From positions 124,001-188,000 of the forward strand of contig NZ_CP095397.1 of NCBI RefSeq assembly GCF_023008545.1: a stretch of 64,000 bases of DNA, given 5' to 3'. The number at the start of each line of letters is the position of its first letter. The first letter of the stretch is position 1. Made by a program: the position numbers and the translations under genes. The stretch is from Natribaculum luteum. Lineage in GTDB: Archaea; Halobacteriota; Halobacteria; Halobacteriales; Natrialbaceae. Positions 34,653 through 43,708 of the stretch are shown one piece after another. The notes under the pieces are model-generated. The model was not told where the DNA came from and made no database searches. It saw only the letters and a program-made list of their open reading frames with translations.

Positions 34653-35796
34653 TGAGATCCTGACCCAGAATCAACGTATGGATGTCGTGGGTCCCCTCGT
34701 AGGTGTAGACGGTCTCAATGTTCGCGAGATGGCGCATCGGCGAGTAATCCGTAGTGATGCCGTTGCCGCCGAGCATCTCGCGGGCGACGCGGGCCTGCTC
34801 GCGAGCCATCTGCACGTTGTTGCGTTTCGCCAGCGAGACGTGCTGTGGACGGAGGTCGCCGCGCTCTTTCAGATCCGCCAGCCGGTGGACCAGGAGCTGG
34901 CCGAGCGTGATCTGAGACGCCATCTCCGCGAGTTTCTCCTGTTGCAACTGGAAGCGCGCGATCGGGCCGCCGAACTGCTCGCGATCCGTCGCGTACTGTC
35001 GCGCCTCCTCGAAGCAGTCTCGAGCGGCTCCCACGGCACCCCAGGCGATGCCGTAGCGGGCCTGTGTGAGACACGACAGCGGCCCCTTCATGCCCTCGAC
35101 GTTCGGCAGGACGTTCTCCTCGGGAACGCGCACGTCGTTTAAGCCGATCTCGCCCGTGATCGACGCGCGCAAGGAGAGTTTCTCGTCGATCTTGTTGGTC
35201 GTCACGCCGTCGCGGTCGGTCTCGACCAGGAAACCCCGCACCGGAGACCCCTCGCTCGAGTGGTCTTTCGCCCAGACGACGGCGACGTCGGCGATCGGCG
35301 AGTTCGTGATCCACGTCTTCGAGCCGTTGAGCACGTAGCCGTCGGAATCGCGTTCGGCCCGCGTCTCCATCGCCGACGGGTTCGAGCCGTGCTCGGGTTC
35401 GGTCAGCCCGAAACAGCCCACCGCCTCGCCCGCACCCAGTTTCGGCAGCCACTCTTCTTTCTGGTCCTCGCTGCCGAAGGCGTGAATCGGATACATCACC
35501 AGTGCGCCCTGCACCGACGCCATCGAACGCAGCCCCGAGTCACACGCCTCGAGTTCCTGCATCAACAGCCCGTAGGCCGTCTCCGACACGTTCGGCGAGC
35601 CATACCCCTCGAGATTCGGCGCGTAAAACCCCATCTCGCCCATCTCCGGGATCAGCTCGGTTGGGAACGTTCCGTCGACGTAGTGCTGGTCGATCTCCGG
35701 ACGAACCTCCTCGTCGACGAACTCGCGAGCGCTATCACGGATCAGTCGTTCCTCCGAACTCAGATCCGACTCCAGACCGAGGTAATCGAGTGTCAC
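34630..35796 (-). CDS. gcdH: Glutaryl-CoA dehydrogenase
   Basis: A 388-residue acyl-CoA dehydrogenase that oxidises and decarboxylates glutaryl-CoA to crotonyl-CoA, with FAD. The glutaryl-type residues are visible: LRSMASVQGALVMYPI near residue 92 (substrate-carboxylate Arg), GCFGLTEPEHGSNPS near 128, LNGSKTWITNSPIADVAVVWA near 157, NVLPNVEGMKGPLSCLTQAR near 230, and the catalytic base Glu in TYEGTHDIHTLILG near 368. The match is much better than to short-chain enzymes. It implies catabolism through glutaryl-CoA (lysine, aromatic or dicarboxylate route). Confidence 0.9.
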   Translation of the reverse strand: MTLDYLGLESDLSSEERLIRDSAREFVDEEVRPEIDQHYVDGTFPTELIPEMGEMGFYAPNLEGYGSPNVSETAYGLLMQELEACDSGLRSMASVQGALVMYPIHAFGSEDQKEEWLPKLGAGEAVGCFGLTEPEHGSNPSAMETRAERDSDGYVLNGSKTWITNSPIADVAVVWAKDHSSEGSPVRGFLVETDRDGVTTNKIDEKLSLRASITGEIGLNDVRVPEENVLPNVEGMKGPLSCLTQARYGIAWGAVGAARDCFEEARQYATDREQFGGPIARFQLQQEKLAEMASQITLGQLLVHRLADLKERGDLRPQHVSLAKRNNVQMAREQARVAREMLGGNGITTDYSPMRHLANIETVYTYEGTHDIHTLILGQDLTGIAAFE

Positions 35797-35925
35797 ACTA
35801 TACCGTATTAACAGCTGTATTATAAGCTTTCGTGTTACCTACGACGGCCGTTGAAGCCGGTAGACAGAGGCAAACGCCGGTGACAGTGGCGTCGAACACC
35901 GGCCTCCGTCTGGCTCCTCGTGACG

Positions 35926-38784
35926 TCAGAGCTGTTCCGCGAGCAACTCGAGTGGATGTCGGGTCTCGACGTCCCGGTCCTCGAGTTGCTGGCTACAGGA
36001 GGCGCCGGTCGTGACGACGACGTCCGCCTCGGTGGCGTCGATTTTCGACTCGAGGTCGTCGCCGATCGCCATCGAGAGGTCGTAGTGTTCGACCTCGTAG
36101 CCGAACGCGCCGGCCATCCCACAGCAGGTCGCGTCCAGGGGATGGACGTCGTAGCCGGCCTCGCGAAGCAACTCGACGGGCGTGTTGCTCCAGCCTTTCG
36201 CCTTCGAGTGGCAGTGTCCGTGGAAGGCGACCGTGGCGTCTCCATCACCTGGTAGCTCGATCTCGCCGCTACGGACACGCTCGGAGAGGAACTCGGTGAC
36301 CGTCGTCGAGACCTCGGGGACGCCCGCAGTGTCCTCGAGCAAGTCGTCGTACTCACAGATCGCGCTCACGCAGGACGGTTCGACGCCGACGATCGGAACG
36401 CCTCGTTCGGCGTAGTCGGAAAGGACGTCGACGTTCTGGCGAGCCTGGCCGCGGGCTTTCTCGACGAGGCCCTGCGAGAGCGGCGCTCTACCACAGCAGG
36501 CCACGTCGGGTACTTCGACCGCGTAGCCGAGCGACTCGAGGACGCGGACGGAGGCCTTGCCGACCGCGGGATGGTTGTACCCCATGTAGCAGTCCGCAAA
36601 GAGGGCGACGGTTCCCTGCTCGCCGGCGTTGGGATGTGGGTCGTGGTCGGCGAACCACGCCGGGAACGGTTCGGCCGCGAAATCGGGGAGCGTCCGACGG
36701 CGGTCGATACCCAGTACCGTCTCGGCGACGAGACGACCCGGACCGAACTCCTTCAGGCGGTTCGCGATGGGCGACAACGTGCTGCCGAGGCGGTTGAGCG
36801 TGCGGACGTTTCCGAACAGTCGGGCGCGAAGCGGGACGCCGTCTTTCTCGTACTTCTGATGTTTCGCCTCCATCTTCAGCTTGGCCATGTCGACGCCAGT
36901 CGGACACTCGGTTTCGCAGGCCTTGCAGGAGATGCACAGGTCGAGAACCTCCTCCTGGAACCGATCGCTCGTGAGCGTCTCCTCGTCTACGTCGCCGTTT
37001 ATCGCGGCTCTGAGCATGTTCGCTCGTCCTCGCGTGCTCGCGATCTCGTCGCCGGTTCCACGGTAGGTCGGACACATGACGCCGCCCTCGGTCGTGCGAC
37101 ACTTCGAACAGCCGTTGCACTGCTCGACGAGCGACCCGAATCCCTCTTCGTCGCTGAAGTCGAGTGCCGTCTCGAGGGTCTCCGGGTCGTATCCCTCGTA
37201 CCGCAGGTTCTCGTCGACTTTCGCGAGGTCGCCGTCCGACGACGGGACGACCTTCGCCGGGTTGAACACGTCGTGTGGGTCGAAAGCACGTTTGACCTCG
37301 CGGAACGCCTCGTACAGTTCGTCACCGTACATCTTCGGAATGTGTTCGGAACGAAGTCGTCCGTCGCCGTGTTCCCCCGAGACGGAGCCGCCGACGTCCA
37401 GGACGATCTCGTGGACGGCCTCCGAGACCGAACGAAGCCGCTCGCGGTCACGGTCCGTCTTCAGGTTCAGGAACGGCTTGATGTGGAGGACGCCCTGTCC
37501 CGCGTGGCCGAAGACGCTCGCCTGGAGGTCATGCTCGCGGAGGACCTCGCCGACGCGCTCGAGATACGTCGGGAGCCGAGCGGGCGGAACCGCCGCGTCC
37601 TCGATGAACGACAGCGCCTGTGCGTCACCTGGCCGCCGGTTCAAAAGCGGGTTCGAGGCCTTGCGGATCTTCCAGAGCGTCGCCATCTCCTGGTCGTCGA
37701 ACGCCCGTTCGACCGCGATCGTCCCGTCCGCCCGAGCGGCCGTCACCACGTCCTCGAGATCGTCCTCCTGGTCGTCGTAGGTGGTCTCGACTTCGATCAG
37801 CAGCGCGGCTTCGGCATCTTCGGGCACGAGATCGAACCCCCAGGCGTCCCGAGCGTACCCGAGGACCGCGTCGTCGATGAGTTCGACCGCGCTCGGGTCC
37901 GCCTCGAGGACGTCGGTCACGGCACCGGCGGCAGCGATCAGGTCGTCGTAGAACACGAGAGAGACGGCGCGCGTTTCGGGACGCTCGGTGAGCTGCAGCG
38001 TCGCTTCGGTGATGACCGCGAGCGTCCCCTCACTCCCGGAGACGAGTCGCGAGAGATCGACCCACGACCCGCCCGGATCGGCGCTGGTCTCGAGGTCGTA
38101 CCCGCTGGAGTTGCGGTCGACGTCCGGATAGCGCGTGGCGATCTCGTCGGCGTGTTCGCTGGCGATCGTCCGAACCGTCCGGTGGACCTCCCCGACCTGG
38201 TCGTCTCGCTCGCAGACTGCCTCGAGGTCCTCGCCCTCCCGCCGGGTGAACTCGGCGACCGAGCCGTCGGCGAGAACACACTCGAGTCGGCGGACGTGGT
38301 CGCGGGTCGTCCCGTGTTTGACCGAGTGGGGCCCGGCGGCGTTGTTCGCGATCATCCCACCGACGGTGCACGTACTCGAGGTCGACGGATCGGGGGCGAC
38401 GTAGAGTCCGTACTGCTCCAGGAAGTCGTTTAGCTCGTCGAGGACGACGCCCGGCTGGACGGTCACGGTCTTCCCGTCGGGGTCGACGTCGACGACGTCG
38501 TCCATGTGTCGCGAACAGTCGAGGACGATGCCGTCGCCGACGGCGTTGCCCGTGAGACTCGAGCCCGCACCGCGGGCCGTGACGCTCGTGTCGCGATCAC
38601 GGGCGAATTCGACGACCCGGCGAACGTCCTCGCGGGTTCTGGGAAAGACGACCCCTGCGGGCCGTTGCTGGTAGATACTCGCGTCCGTCGAGTAAAGCGT
38701 GCGGGCAGTCTCCCCGAAGTCTGCCTCGCCGTCGAGTCGTCCGGCGAGCGGGGAGGGTGCTGCCTCCGGCTTGTCGACACTCAT
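35926..38784 (-). CDS. FAD-linked oxidase fused to Fe-S/CCG domain (GlcD-GlcF or D-lactate dehydrogenase type)
   Basis: A 952-residue fusion. Residues about 45-200 are an FAD_binding_4 domain (PRTREDVRRVVEFA, GSSLTGNAVGDGIVLD, NNAAGPHSVKHG). Residues about 240-510 are the FAD-oxidase C domain, ending in SGEHGDGRLRSEH. Then come ferredoxin motifs CNGCSKCRTTEGGVMCPTYRG and CISCKACETECPTGV, and two CCG repeats (ACCGRAPLSQG; TCCGMAGAFGYE). It should oxidise a 2-hydroxy acid such as glycolate, D-lactate or D-2-hydroxyglutarate. The last would fit next to glutaryl-CoA dehydrogenase, but this is inference. Start MSVDKPEA chosen in family register. Confidence 0.9.
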   Translation of the reverse strand: MSVDKPEAAPSPLAGRLDGEADFGETARTLYSTDASIYQQRPAGVVFPRTREDVRRVVEFARDRDTSVTARGAGSSLTGNAVGDGIVLDCSRHMDDVVDVDPDGKTVTVQPGVVLDELNDFLEQYGLYVAPDPSTSSTCTVGGMIANNAAGPHSVKHGTTRDHVRRLECVLADGSVAEFTRREGEDLEAVCERDDQVGEVHRTVRTIASEHADEIATRYPDVDRNSSGYDLETSADPGGSWVDLSRLVSGSEGTLAVITEATLQLTERPETRAVSLVFYDDLIAAAGAVTDVLEADPSAVELIDDAVLGYARDAWGFDLVPEDAEAALLIEVETTYDDQEDDLEDVVTAARADGTIAVERAFDDQEMATLWKIRKASNPLLNRRPGDAQALSFIEDAAVPPARLPTYLERVGEVLREHDLQASVFGHAGQGVLHIKPFLNLKTDRDRERLRSVSEAVHEIVLDVGGSVSGEHGDGRLRSEHIPKMYGDELYEAFREVKRAFDPHDVFNPAKVVPSSDGDLAKVDENLRYEGYDPETLETALDFSDEEGFGSLVEQCNGCSKCRTTEGGVMCPTYRGTGDEIASTRGRANMLRAAINGDVDEETLTSDRFQEEVLDLCISCKACETECPTGVDMAKLKMEAKHQKYEKDGVPLRARLFGNVRTLNRLGSTLSPIANRLKEFGPGRLVAETVLGIDRRRTLPDFAAEPFPAWFADHDPHPNAGEQGTVALFADCYMGYNHPAVGKASVRVLESLGYAVEVPDVACCGRAPLSQGLVEKARGQARQNVDVLSDYAERGVPIVGVEPSCVSAICEYDDLLEDTAGVPEVSTTVTEFLSERVRSGEIELPGDGDATVAFHGHCHSKAKGWSNTPVELLREAGYDVHPLDATCCGMAGAFGYEVEHYDLSMAIGDDLESKIDATEADVVVTTGASCSQQLEDRDVETRHPLELLAEQL

Positions 38785-38899
38785 TATCGGAGAAGAGGGG
38801 ATCGAGGTGATTAATCTTCCGCACTCCGTCGTGCGATTCGGAGGCGACACGATCGGCTACTCGCGGTCGCCGAACGCGATCGACCGGACCGAGTCGCGC

Positions 38900-39316
38900 T
38901 CACTCGGTCTCGTCTTCCAGTTCGGCGAAGTGGTCGCGAACCGCTCGTTCGAAGGTGTCGCTCGTCACCCGGTACCGGGTGTATCCGGCCGGCTCGCGTT
39001 CGCGGTCGACGGTCAGTATCCGCTCGCCGTCGACGTAGACGCCCCAGGCATCGCGGTACTCGACGCCGACACCCATGAACTTGATTTCGGCGTCGTACTC
39101 CGACTGTAACCGCTCGACGACCGGCGGTGTGATGACGTCGTCGGCAAACCGCGGCGGCCGGTAGGGCGGGAGGTCGTGCTCGCGAAACTCCTCGATGGCT
39201 TCCGACCACCAGCCAGGGAGTTCGTCGACGTCGACTGCCTCGTAGGGCGTCTCCGAGTCCCGTTCCGGAGGTCGTCCGCCGGGGAGCGCGTCCGTTCGGT
39301 CGCTCGATCGTGTCAT
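38900..39316 (-). CDS. Conserved haloarchaeal protein, unknown function
   Basis: A 138-residue acidic protein starting MTRSSDRTDALPGG. A disordered head is followed by an alpha/beta domain: LPGWWSEAIEEFREHDLPPYRPPRFADD, EIKFMGVGVEYRDAWGVYVDGE and YRVTSDTFERAV. No Cys motifs or membrane segments. It may be a small accessory factor of conserved haloarchaeal type. Family not recognised. It is upstream of the FAD oxidase, on the same strand. Confidence 0.6.
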   Translation of the reverse strand: MTRSSDRTDALPGGRPPERDSETPYEAVDVDELPGWWSEAIEEFREHDLPPYRPPRFADDVITPPVVERLQSEYDAEIKFMGVGVEYRDAWGVYVDGERILTVDREREPAGYTRYRVTSDTFERAVRDHFAELEDETE

Positions 39317-39452
39317 AGAGTCGTCGTGGCTCTCGAGGGTGTGCTGATACAATCGTCGGGTGTGTATGACGACGGTACCCGACGTAGCGATGCAACTCCT
39401 GGTGGCCACGTCCGTCGCCGGTCGAGGTCGCTACCGGCGGGGACGGTGACCA

Positions 39453-39842
39453 TCAGAACTCGACGTAGAGTTCACCGTCGATGACTCGCACGTCGTACGT
39501 CGGGAGACGGTACTTGTCACTCGCGAGGTGTTCGCCAGTCGTGATGTCGAACTCCCAGCCGTGCCACGGACAGGAGACGATCTCGTCGTCGCACGCCCAG
39601 ACCAGCTCGTCGTCCTCGTCGACGTCGATCGTCCCGGTCAGGAGGCCCTCGCAGGCCGGCCCGCCCTGGTGCGTACAGTAGTTCGAGAGCGCGTGGAACT
39701 CGCCGTTCGAGTGGAAGAGGGCGATCTCCCGTCCCTCGACGTCGACGACGACTCGCTCACCGTCGTCGACGTCGTCGACCGACGTGACGTGATGGAGGTT
39801 ATCAGCGGTACCGGTAGACTGTGATTCGTCGTTGGCTGCCAT
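39453..39842 (-). CDS. Rieske-type [2Fe-2S] ferredoxin
   Basis: A 129-residue soluble Rieske protein. Cluster ligands are CTHQGG near residue 57 and CPWHGWEFD near 92, each giving one Cys and one His. An insertion between them (DVDEDDELVWACDDE) is typical of halophile acidity. It resembles the electron carriers of ring-hydroxylating oxygenases or NirD-like proteins. It begins four bases after the amidohydrolase gene ends, so they form an operon; no oxygenase lies in view. Confidence 0.88.
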   Translation of the reverse strand: MAANDESQSTGTADNLHHVTSVDDVDDGERVVVDVEGREIALFHSNGEFHALSNYCTHQGGPACEGLLTGTIDVDEDDELVWACDDEIVSCPWHGWEFDITTGEHLASDKYRLPTYDVRVIDGELYVEF

Positions 39843-39846
39843 CGTA

Positions 39847-40965
39847 CTAGAACCTGTAAACGTCTTCTGCAGTTTCGCCGTAGATGTTCTTGATCTCGTC
39901 GCCGTCGAACTCCGAGCGCAGGATCTTCATCAGCGCGTCGGTGTAGTCGAAGTCGAAATGCGGGTAGTCCGAGGAGAACATCAGGCTGTTTTCCCCTTCG
40001 AAGAGACGGACGATCGAGTTGAGGTACTCGGGATCGTCTGCACCCTCGACGGGCTGGCTGGTCACGTAGAACTGGTCCCGGAGGTACTCGCTTGGCTCTT
40101 TCTCGAGCATCGGCGCGTCGAACTTCGCTCCCATGTAGTCGTGGTCGAACCGGCGCATGAAGTAGGGGTACCAGCCCAGGCCGGCTTCCTGAATGACGAA
40201 GTCGAGGTCGGGGAAGCGGACGGGCACGCCCTGGGTCAGCATGTCCGCCAGGTTCACCTGGTGCATCATGTTGTGGGAGGTGACGTGAACCGGCAGCGCA
40301 CGATTGAGCGACTGCCACTGCGTCGGGAACCGGGTCATCATCGTCCCGGCCGCGTTGTGCATCTTGATCGGCAGTCCGGCGCGCTCACACGCCTCGTAGA
40401 GCGGGTAGTAGTCTTCGTTACCGAGCGGGGGGTGGACCGATCCACTCGGAATCATCACTGCTGCGATGCCCGACTCGTCGGCGAAGTCGTCGACCAGTTC
40501 GGCTGCCTTGATCGGTTTCTGTGGCGCGACGACGAGCGCACCGTAGACGCCCTCGTCCGTGTCGACGATGTTGTCGAGGAGCCACTTGTTGTAGGCTCTC
40601 GCGAGTGCGGCTGCGAGATCGTCGTGATGGACGGCAGCGAGGTAGAGGTTCTGCGTCGGAGTGGCGATAGCCTTGTCCCACTCGATAAGGTCTTTCCCCT
40701 TCTGGACGTCTTCCGAGGTCCGGACAGTGGGCGAATCTGCTTTCCCAACCGTCACCGAGTAAACCATGCCGTGTGCGGGGTAGACGCGGCCCAGGTAGCC
40801 GTAGTCGTCTCCCTCACCCTGGCTGTTCAACAGGCTGTAAAACGGGTCCTCGAGGTAAGGGAAGATGTCCGCTTGCCGTTCCGTGAGGTGGAAGTCGGTG
40901 TCGACGATGACGTCCAAATCGTCTAGCGAGCGAACCGTATCCGGCTCTGCTGCTTGAGAACTCAT
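39847..40965 (-). CDS. Amidohydrolase-2 family hydrolase/decarboxylase
   Basis: A 372-residue metal-dependent TIM-barrel enzyme of the ACMSD/amidohydrolase-2 class. Putative metal-site residues: DTDFHL near residue 22 (Asp-x-Asp-x-His form), LPIKMHNAAG near 197, TSHNMMHQVN near 226, and the Asp of FSSDYPHFDFDYT near 335. Relatives decarboxylate or hydrolyse ring-cleavage intermediates. With the Rieske protein it suggests degradation of an aromatic or keto acid. The upstream region is AT-rich with a TATA (AATAAAT) near 40990. Confidence 0.8.
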   Translation of the reverse strand: MSSQAAEPDTVRSLDDLDVIVDTDFHLTERQADIFPYLEDPFYSLLNSQGEGDDYGYLGRVYPAHGMVYSVTVGKADSPTVRTSEDVQKGKDLIEWDKAIATPTQNLYLAAVHHDDLAAALARAYNKWLLDNIVDTDEGVYGALVVAPQKPIKAAELVDDFADESGIAAVMIPSGSVHPPLGNEDYYPLYEACERAGLPIKMHNAAGTMMTRFPTQWQSLNRALPVHVTSHNMMHQVNLADMLTQGVPVRFPDLDFVIQEAGLGWYPYFMRRFDHDYMGAKFDAPMLEKEPSEYLRDQFYVTSQPVEGADDPEYLNSIVRLFEGENSLMFSSDYPHFDFDYTDALMKILRSEFDGDEIKNIYGETAEDVYRF

Positions 40966-41647
40966 CGGTGGGGAGTTGTCGCAATACTAAATAAATCTTC
41001 CTATTATCGGACCATATCCAAGAAATACACTATTAGTAGATTTTTGTTCAGATCTATATGGCTGTTTCAAAACGAAGCGATGGCGATGGGAGCGTCCCCT
41101 CGAGTGAGAGGCCACCGTCGCTTGCGATCGGAGAGACCAATCGCCAGCGTGAATCTCGCAGTCGTGCATCGATTCTTCTAAATAATAAATGATACGATCG
41201 ACGGCGGGCAGCCAGCGGTTGCACCGACGGCCAGGCTCTCGAGAATGCCCACGCCCTTTTCGACGCGTGAGAGAGATATTTCGATAATACCGAAATTAGG
41301 ACGGGGACGGATACGTTCAGGTGACACAATAGATTACAGATATAGCTCTGTAATTACAGCCCGAGCGGAGGAATTGGTGGACTGCTAACACCCTCGGTTG
41401 CTGGAATCGTGTACAGTTTGCACCGCCGAATGCCGAGCACGAGCGGCGTTCCCACCGGGAGTCGGTTATCACGGTGCTGTCGATCGATCGTTTCACCCCT
41501 GCTTTCGCCATCGTCGAAGAGGTGCGGCGGCAGGTGAGACGGAACTCGTCGGATTCAGTACCAGATCCAGGAGTTTCCACTGTATTCGATCGAGACTTCT
41601 CGAGATAGAAAGCGATATATGACGAATGACGCTGTTCTCTCATAGAG
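40966..41647. other. Intergenic region between amidohydrolase and IclR genes
   Basis: About 680 bases without a convincing gene. AT-rich blocks occur at 40985-41050 and 41270-41360. An exact inverted repeat, ATTACAGA-tatagc-TCTGTAAT, lies at 41333-41354 and could be an operator for the divergent amidohydrolase promoter or the IclR gene. A TATA-like CGATATATGAC precedes the IclR start by about 35 bases (41612-41622). Confidence 0.45.
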
Positions 41648-42418
41648 ATGCCCACTGATCGAGAAGGCGGAGGGGGAATCAAGTCGGTGGAGACCGCGTT
41701 CGCCATCATCGAAACACTTCACGACCGACGGCGGGCCCGATTGACGGAACTCGCAGCGGAGATCGACATCGCGAACAGCACCGCCCACGAACACCTTTCG
41801 ACGCTGCAGGAACACGGGTACGTCATCGAGGAAGACGACGGCTACCGGCTCGGGCTGAAGTTTCTCGATCACGGGACGCAGGCGAAACAGCACTACCAGG
41901 ACTTCACGCAGGTCGCTCGTCCGGTGTTAGAACAACTCGTCGACGAAACAGACGAGGCCGTAAATCTCGTCGTCGAAGAGCACGGTCGAGCGGTGTACGT
42001 CGACCGGCTCACCGGCGATCGCGGCGTACCGACGAACTCCTGGGCGGGACGACGAAAACCGCTTCACGCGCTCGCTTCCGGGAAGGCGATCCTCGCACAC
42101 CTGTCCGACGATCGGCTAGACGAGATCGTCGACGACCGCGGCCTCCCTGCAGTCACCGACCAGACGCTGACGTCTCGCGAGCAGTTGCAGGCGGAGCTCG
42201 AGCGGATCCGGGACCAGGAGATCGCGTTCAACGACCGGGAGTCCCACGAGAGCATCCGCGCGGTCAGCGCGCCTGTCGTGCTCGACGACCGCGTCTACGG
42301 AGCGGTCTCCGTCGCCGGCCCTGCCAAGCGTTTGACTGGGTCGTACTTCGAAAACGAGATCCCCGACCTGCTGTTGGGCGCCGTAAACGAGATCGAACTG
42401 AAACTCACCTACCAGTGA
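41648..42418 (+). CDS. IclR-family transcription regulator
   Basis: A 256-residue regulator: N-terminal winged HTH (SVETAFAIIETLHDRRRARL; LAAEIDIANSTAHEHLSTLQ, residues 14-62) and a C-terminal GAF-like effector domain (DEAVNLVVEEHGRAVYVDRL; RKPLHALASGKAILAHL; SAPVVLDDRVYGAVSVAGP). IclR proteins usually control catabolic operons and respond to their substrate. It is divergent from the amidohydrolase-Rieske genes and likely controls this cluster. Confidence 0.92.
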   Translation: MPTDREGGGGIKSVETAFAIIETLHDRRRARLTELAAEIDIANSTAHEHLSTLQEHGYVIEEDDGYRLGLKFLDHGTQAKQHYQDFTQVARPVLEQLVDETDEAVNLVVEEHGRAVYVDRLTGDRGVPTNSWAGRRKPLHALASGKAILAHLSDDRLDEIVDDRGLPAVTDQTLTSREQLQAELERIRDQEIAFNDRESHESIRAVSAPVVLDDRVYGAVSVAGPAKRLTGSYFENEIPDLLLGAVNEIELKLTYQ

Positions 42419-43102
42419 GGGCTCCCGACGGCTGAGAGCCACTCGAATCTATTTTTCACCACCGAATAAAACTCTATGTGTATTTCTCTATATGTTCCGA
42501 GAGATTGGTTTGCATACAGATATATGTTCATAATCACCGGGTAGATTTTACTTTCAATCAACGAGAACAGACATCGTGTCCGAGAGGACCCGTTTCCAGG
42601 ACGACGAGGCTGTCCGTCCCGTAGCTGGACCAAAAAACCGCTACACAGCGGCTCGAGAGGGATTCGTTCTCGGAATTCGACGGAGAACGAAGGCGGGAAT
42701 TCTCGTCGGTCGATGGCGACGGCACGGTCGCCTCGTTACCTGCTCGAGGTCGACACATCGTATCGGCTATAGAGATAGTATCGTAATAAATTAGCTAATA
42801 CCGAAAGACACAATCTCGAGGTTATAAATTTTTACTAAGTTTGTTTTAGCCACTGAGATTCGATACGCGCGTGAACGTTCTCACCCTCGAGAGTAGTTGC
42901 TGACCGCTCGACGCGGCGACCGCGAGCAACGAGTCTCGCGATCGGTCCCGCCACGGCGTCGAATTCGCGCACCCGGGCTCTTTTATTTGACTTCGAGGAG
43001 TAGTCTGACTGTGACAGACGTGATCACAGCTACGTACAGCAGCGACATCGGTGGAATCGAGAGCGAACCGGCCAGCGGAGGGAACGAACTGGAGCGTACC
43101 CC
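42419..43102. other. AT-rich intergenic region
   Basis: About 680 bases with no supported gene. AT-rich runs occur at 42440-42570 and 42770-42850 (for example AATCTCGAGGTTATAAATTT). A TATA-like TTTTATTTGAC at 42981-42991 may drive the gene at 43103. The region lies next to an insertion sequence and may be worn mobile DNA. Confidence 0.4.
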
Positions 43103-43591
43103 ATGGCGCTAGACGTACCCGTTCCGGACCCGCCAGACCTCTCGAATCGGGGAGCCCCGAGCGAGTTCAGGGAAGTCGAGGAGATGGGCAGCGAGGCCGA
43201 CTTCCGCCGGGAGGAACTCGAGGACGTCTTCCACGATGGTGCCTGGCAGGAAGCGTTCAACGAGTGGGCCGAGTACACCGACCTGTCGGAATCGGAGTTC
43301 GACCTCGTCACAGACCTCGGGCTCGTCTATCGGTTCGACTTCTTCTGGGATTCGGCCGACGAACGGCTGCGGTTCGACGCACCGCGCATTCCGGACGACG
43401 TCGACGAGGACGAACTCCCCGATGCCGTCGACGCCGACACGGTGACGACGGTCAACCTGGCTCTCGAGGACCTCGGGCAGACGGTGATCGAGACGGTCGT
43501 CGATGGCTACCTCGAGTGGGGCGAGGAGGAGCCGTCGGATTACGTGTGGGACGAGGAGACGTTCGGCGAGGGAATCGACCGCGAGGATTGA
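43103..43591 (+). CDS. Acidic protein of unknown function
   Basis: A 162-residue, very acidic protein starting MALDVPVPDPPDL. Predicted mostly helical: FREVEEMGSEADFRREELE, WQEAFNEWAEYTDLSESEF and VNLALEDLGQTVIETVVD. No Cys, no signal peptide. Its composition suits a soluble haloarchaeal protein. The neighbour on the far side of the insertion sequence (45034) has similar style and size, so the two may have been adjacent before the insertion. Family not recognised. Confidence 0.6.
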   Translation: MALDVPVPDPPDLSNRGAPSEFREVEEMGSEADFRREELEDVFHDGAWQEAFNEWAEYTDLSESEFDLVTDLGLVYRFDFFWDSADERLRFDAPRIPDDVDEDELPDAVDADTVTTVNLALEDLGQTVIETVVDGYLEWGEEEPSDYVWDEETFGEGIDRED

Positions 43592-43708
43592 CTGCCGACG
43601 TGTCCCCTCGTGGTGTCGCTTGGGTACTAGTGTTTCGTCAAGCCTGAATCGCTGTGCGGAACCGATCGCTGCCGTCCGGTTCCGCGCATCGATCGACGGT
43701 TGACGGAA

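Noticed and set aside
36571-38433. Open frame of 620 codons opposite the FAD/Fe-S oxidase
   Set aside because: Antisense shadow; the minus-strand gene has complete domain motifs through this stretch.
42576-42794. A 72-codon plus-strand frame between the IclR gene and 43103
   Set aside because: Basic, low-quality sequence atypical for a haloarchaeal protein and no recognisable domain.
43624-43650. Alternative left end for the IS630 element at the first GGTACTAG word
   Set aside because: The end at 43710 matches the right end over 20 bases; the earlier word matches for only about eight.
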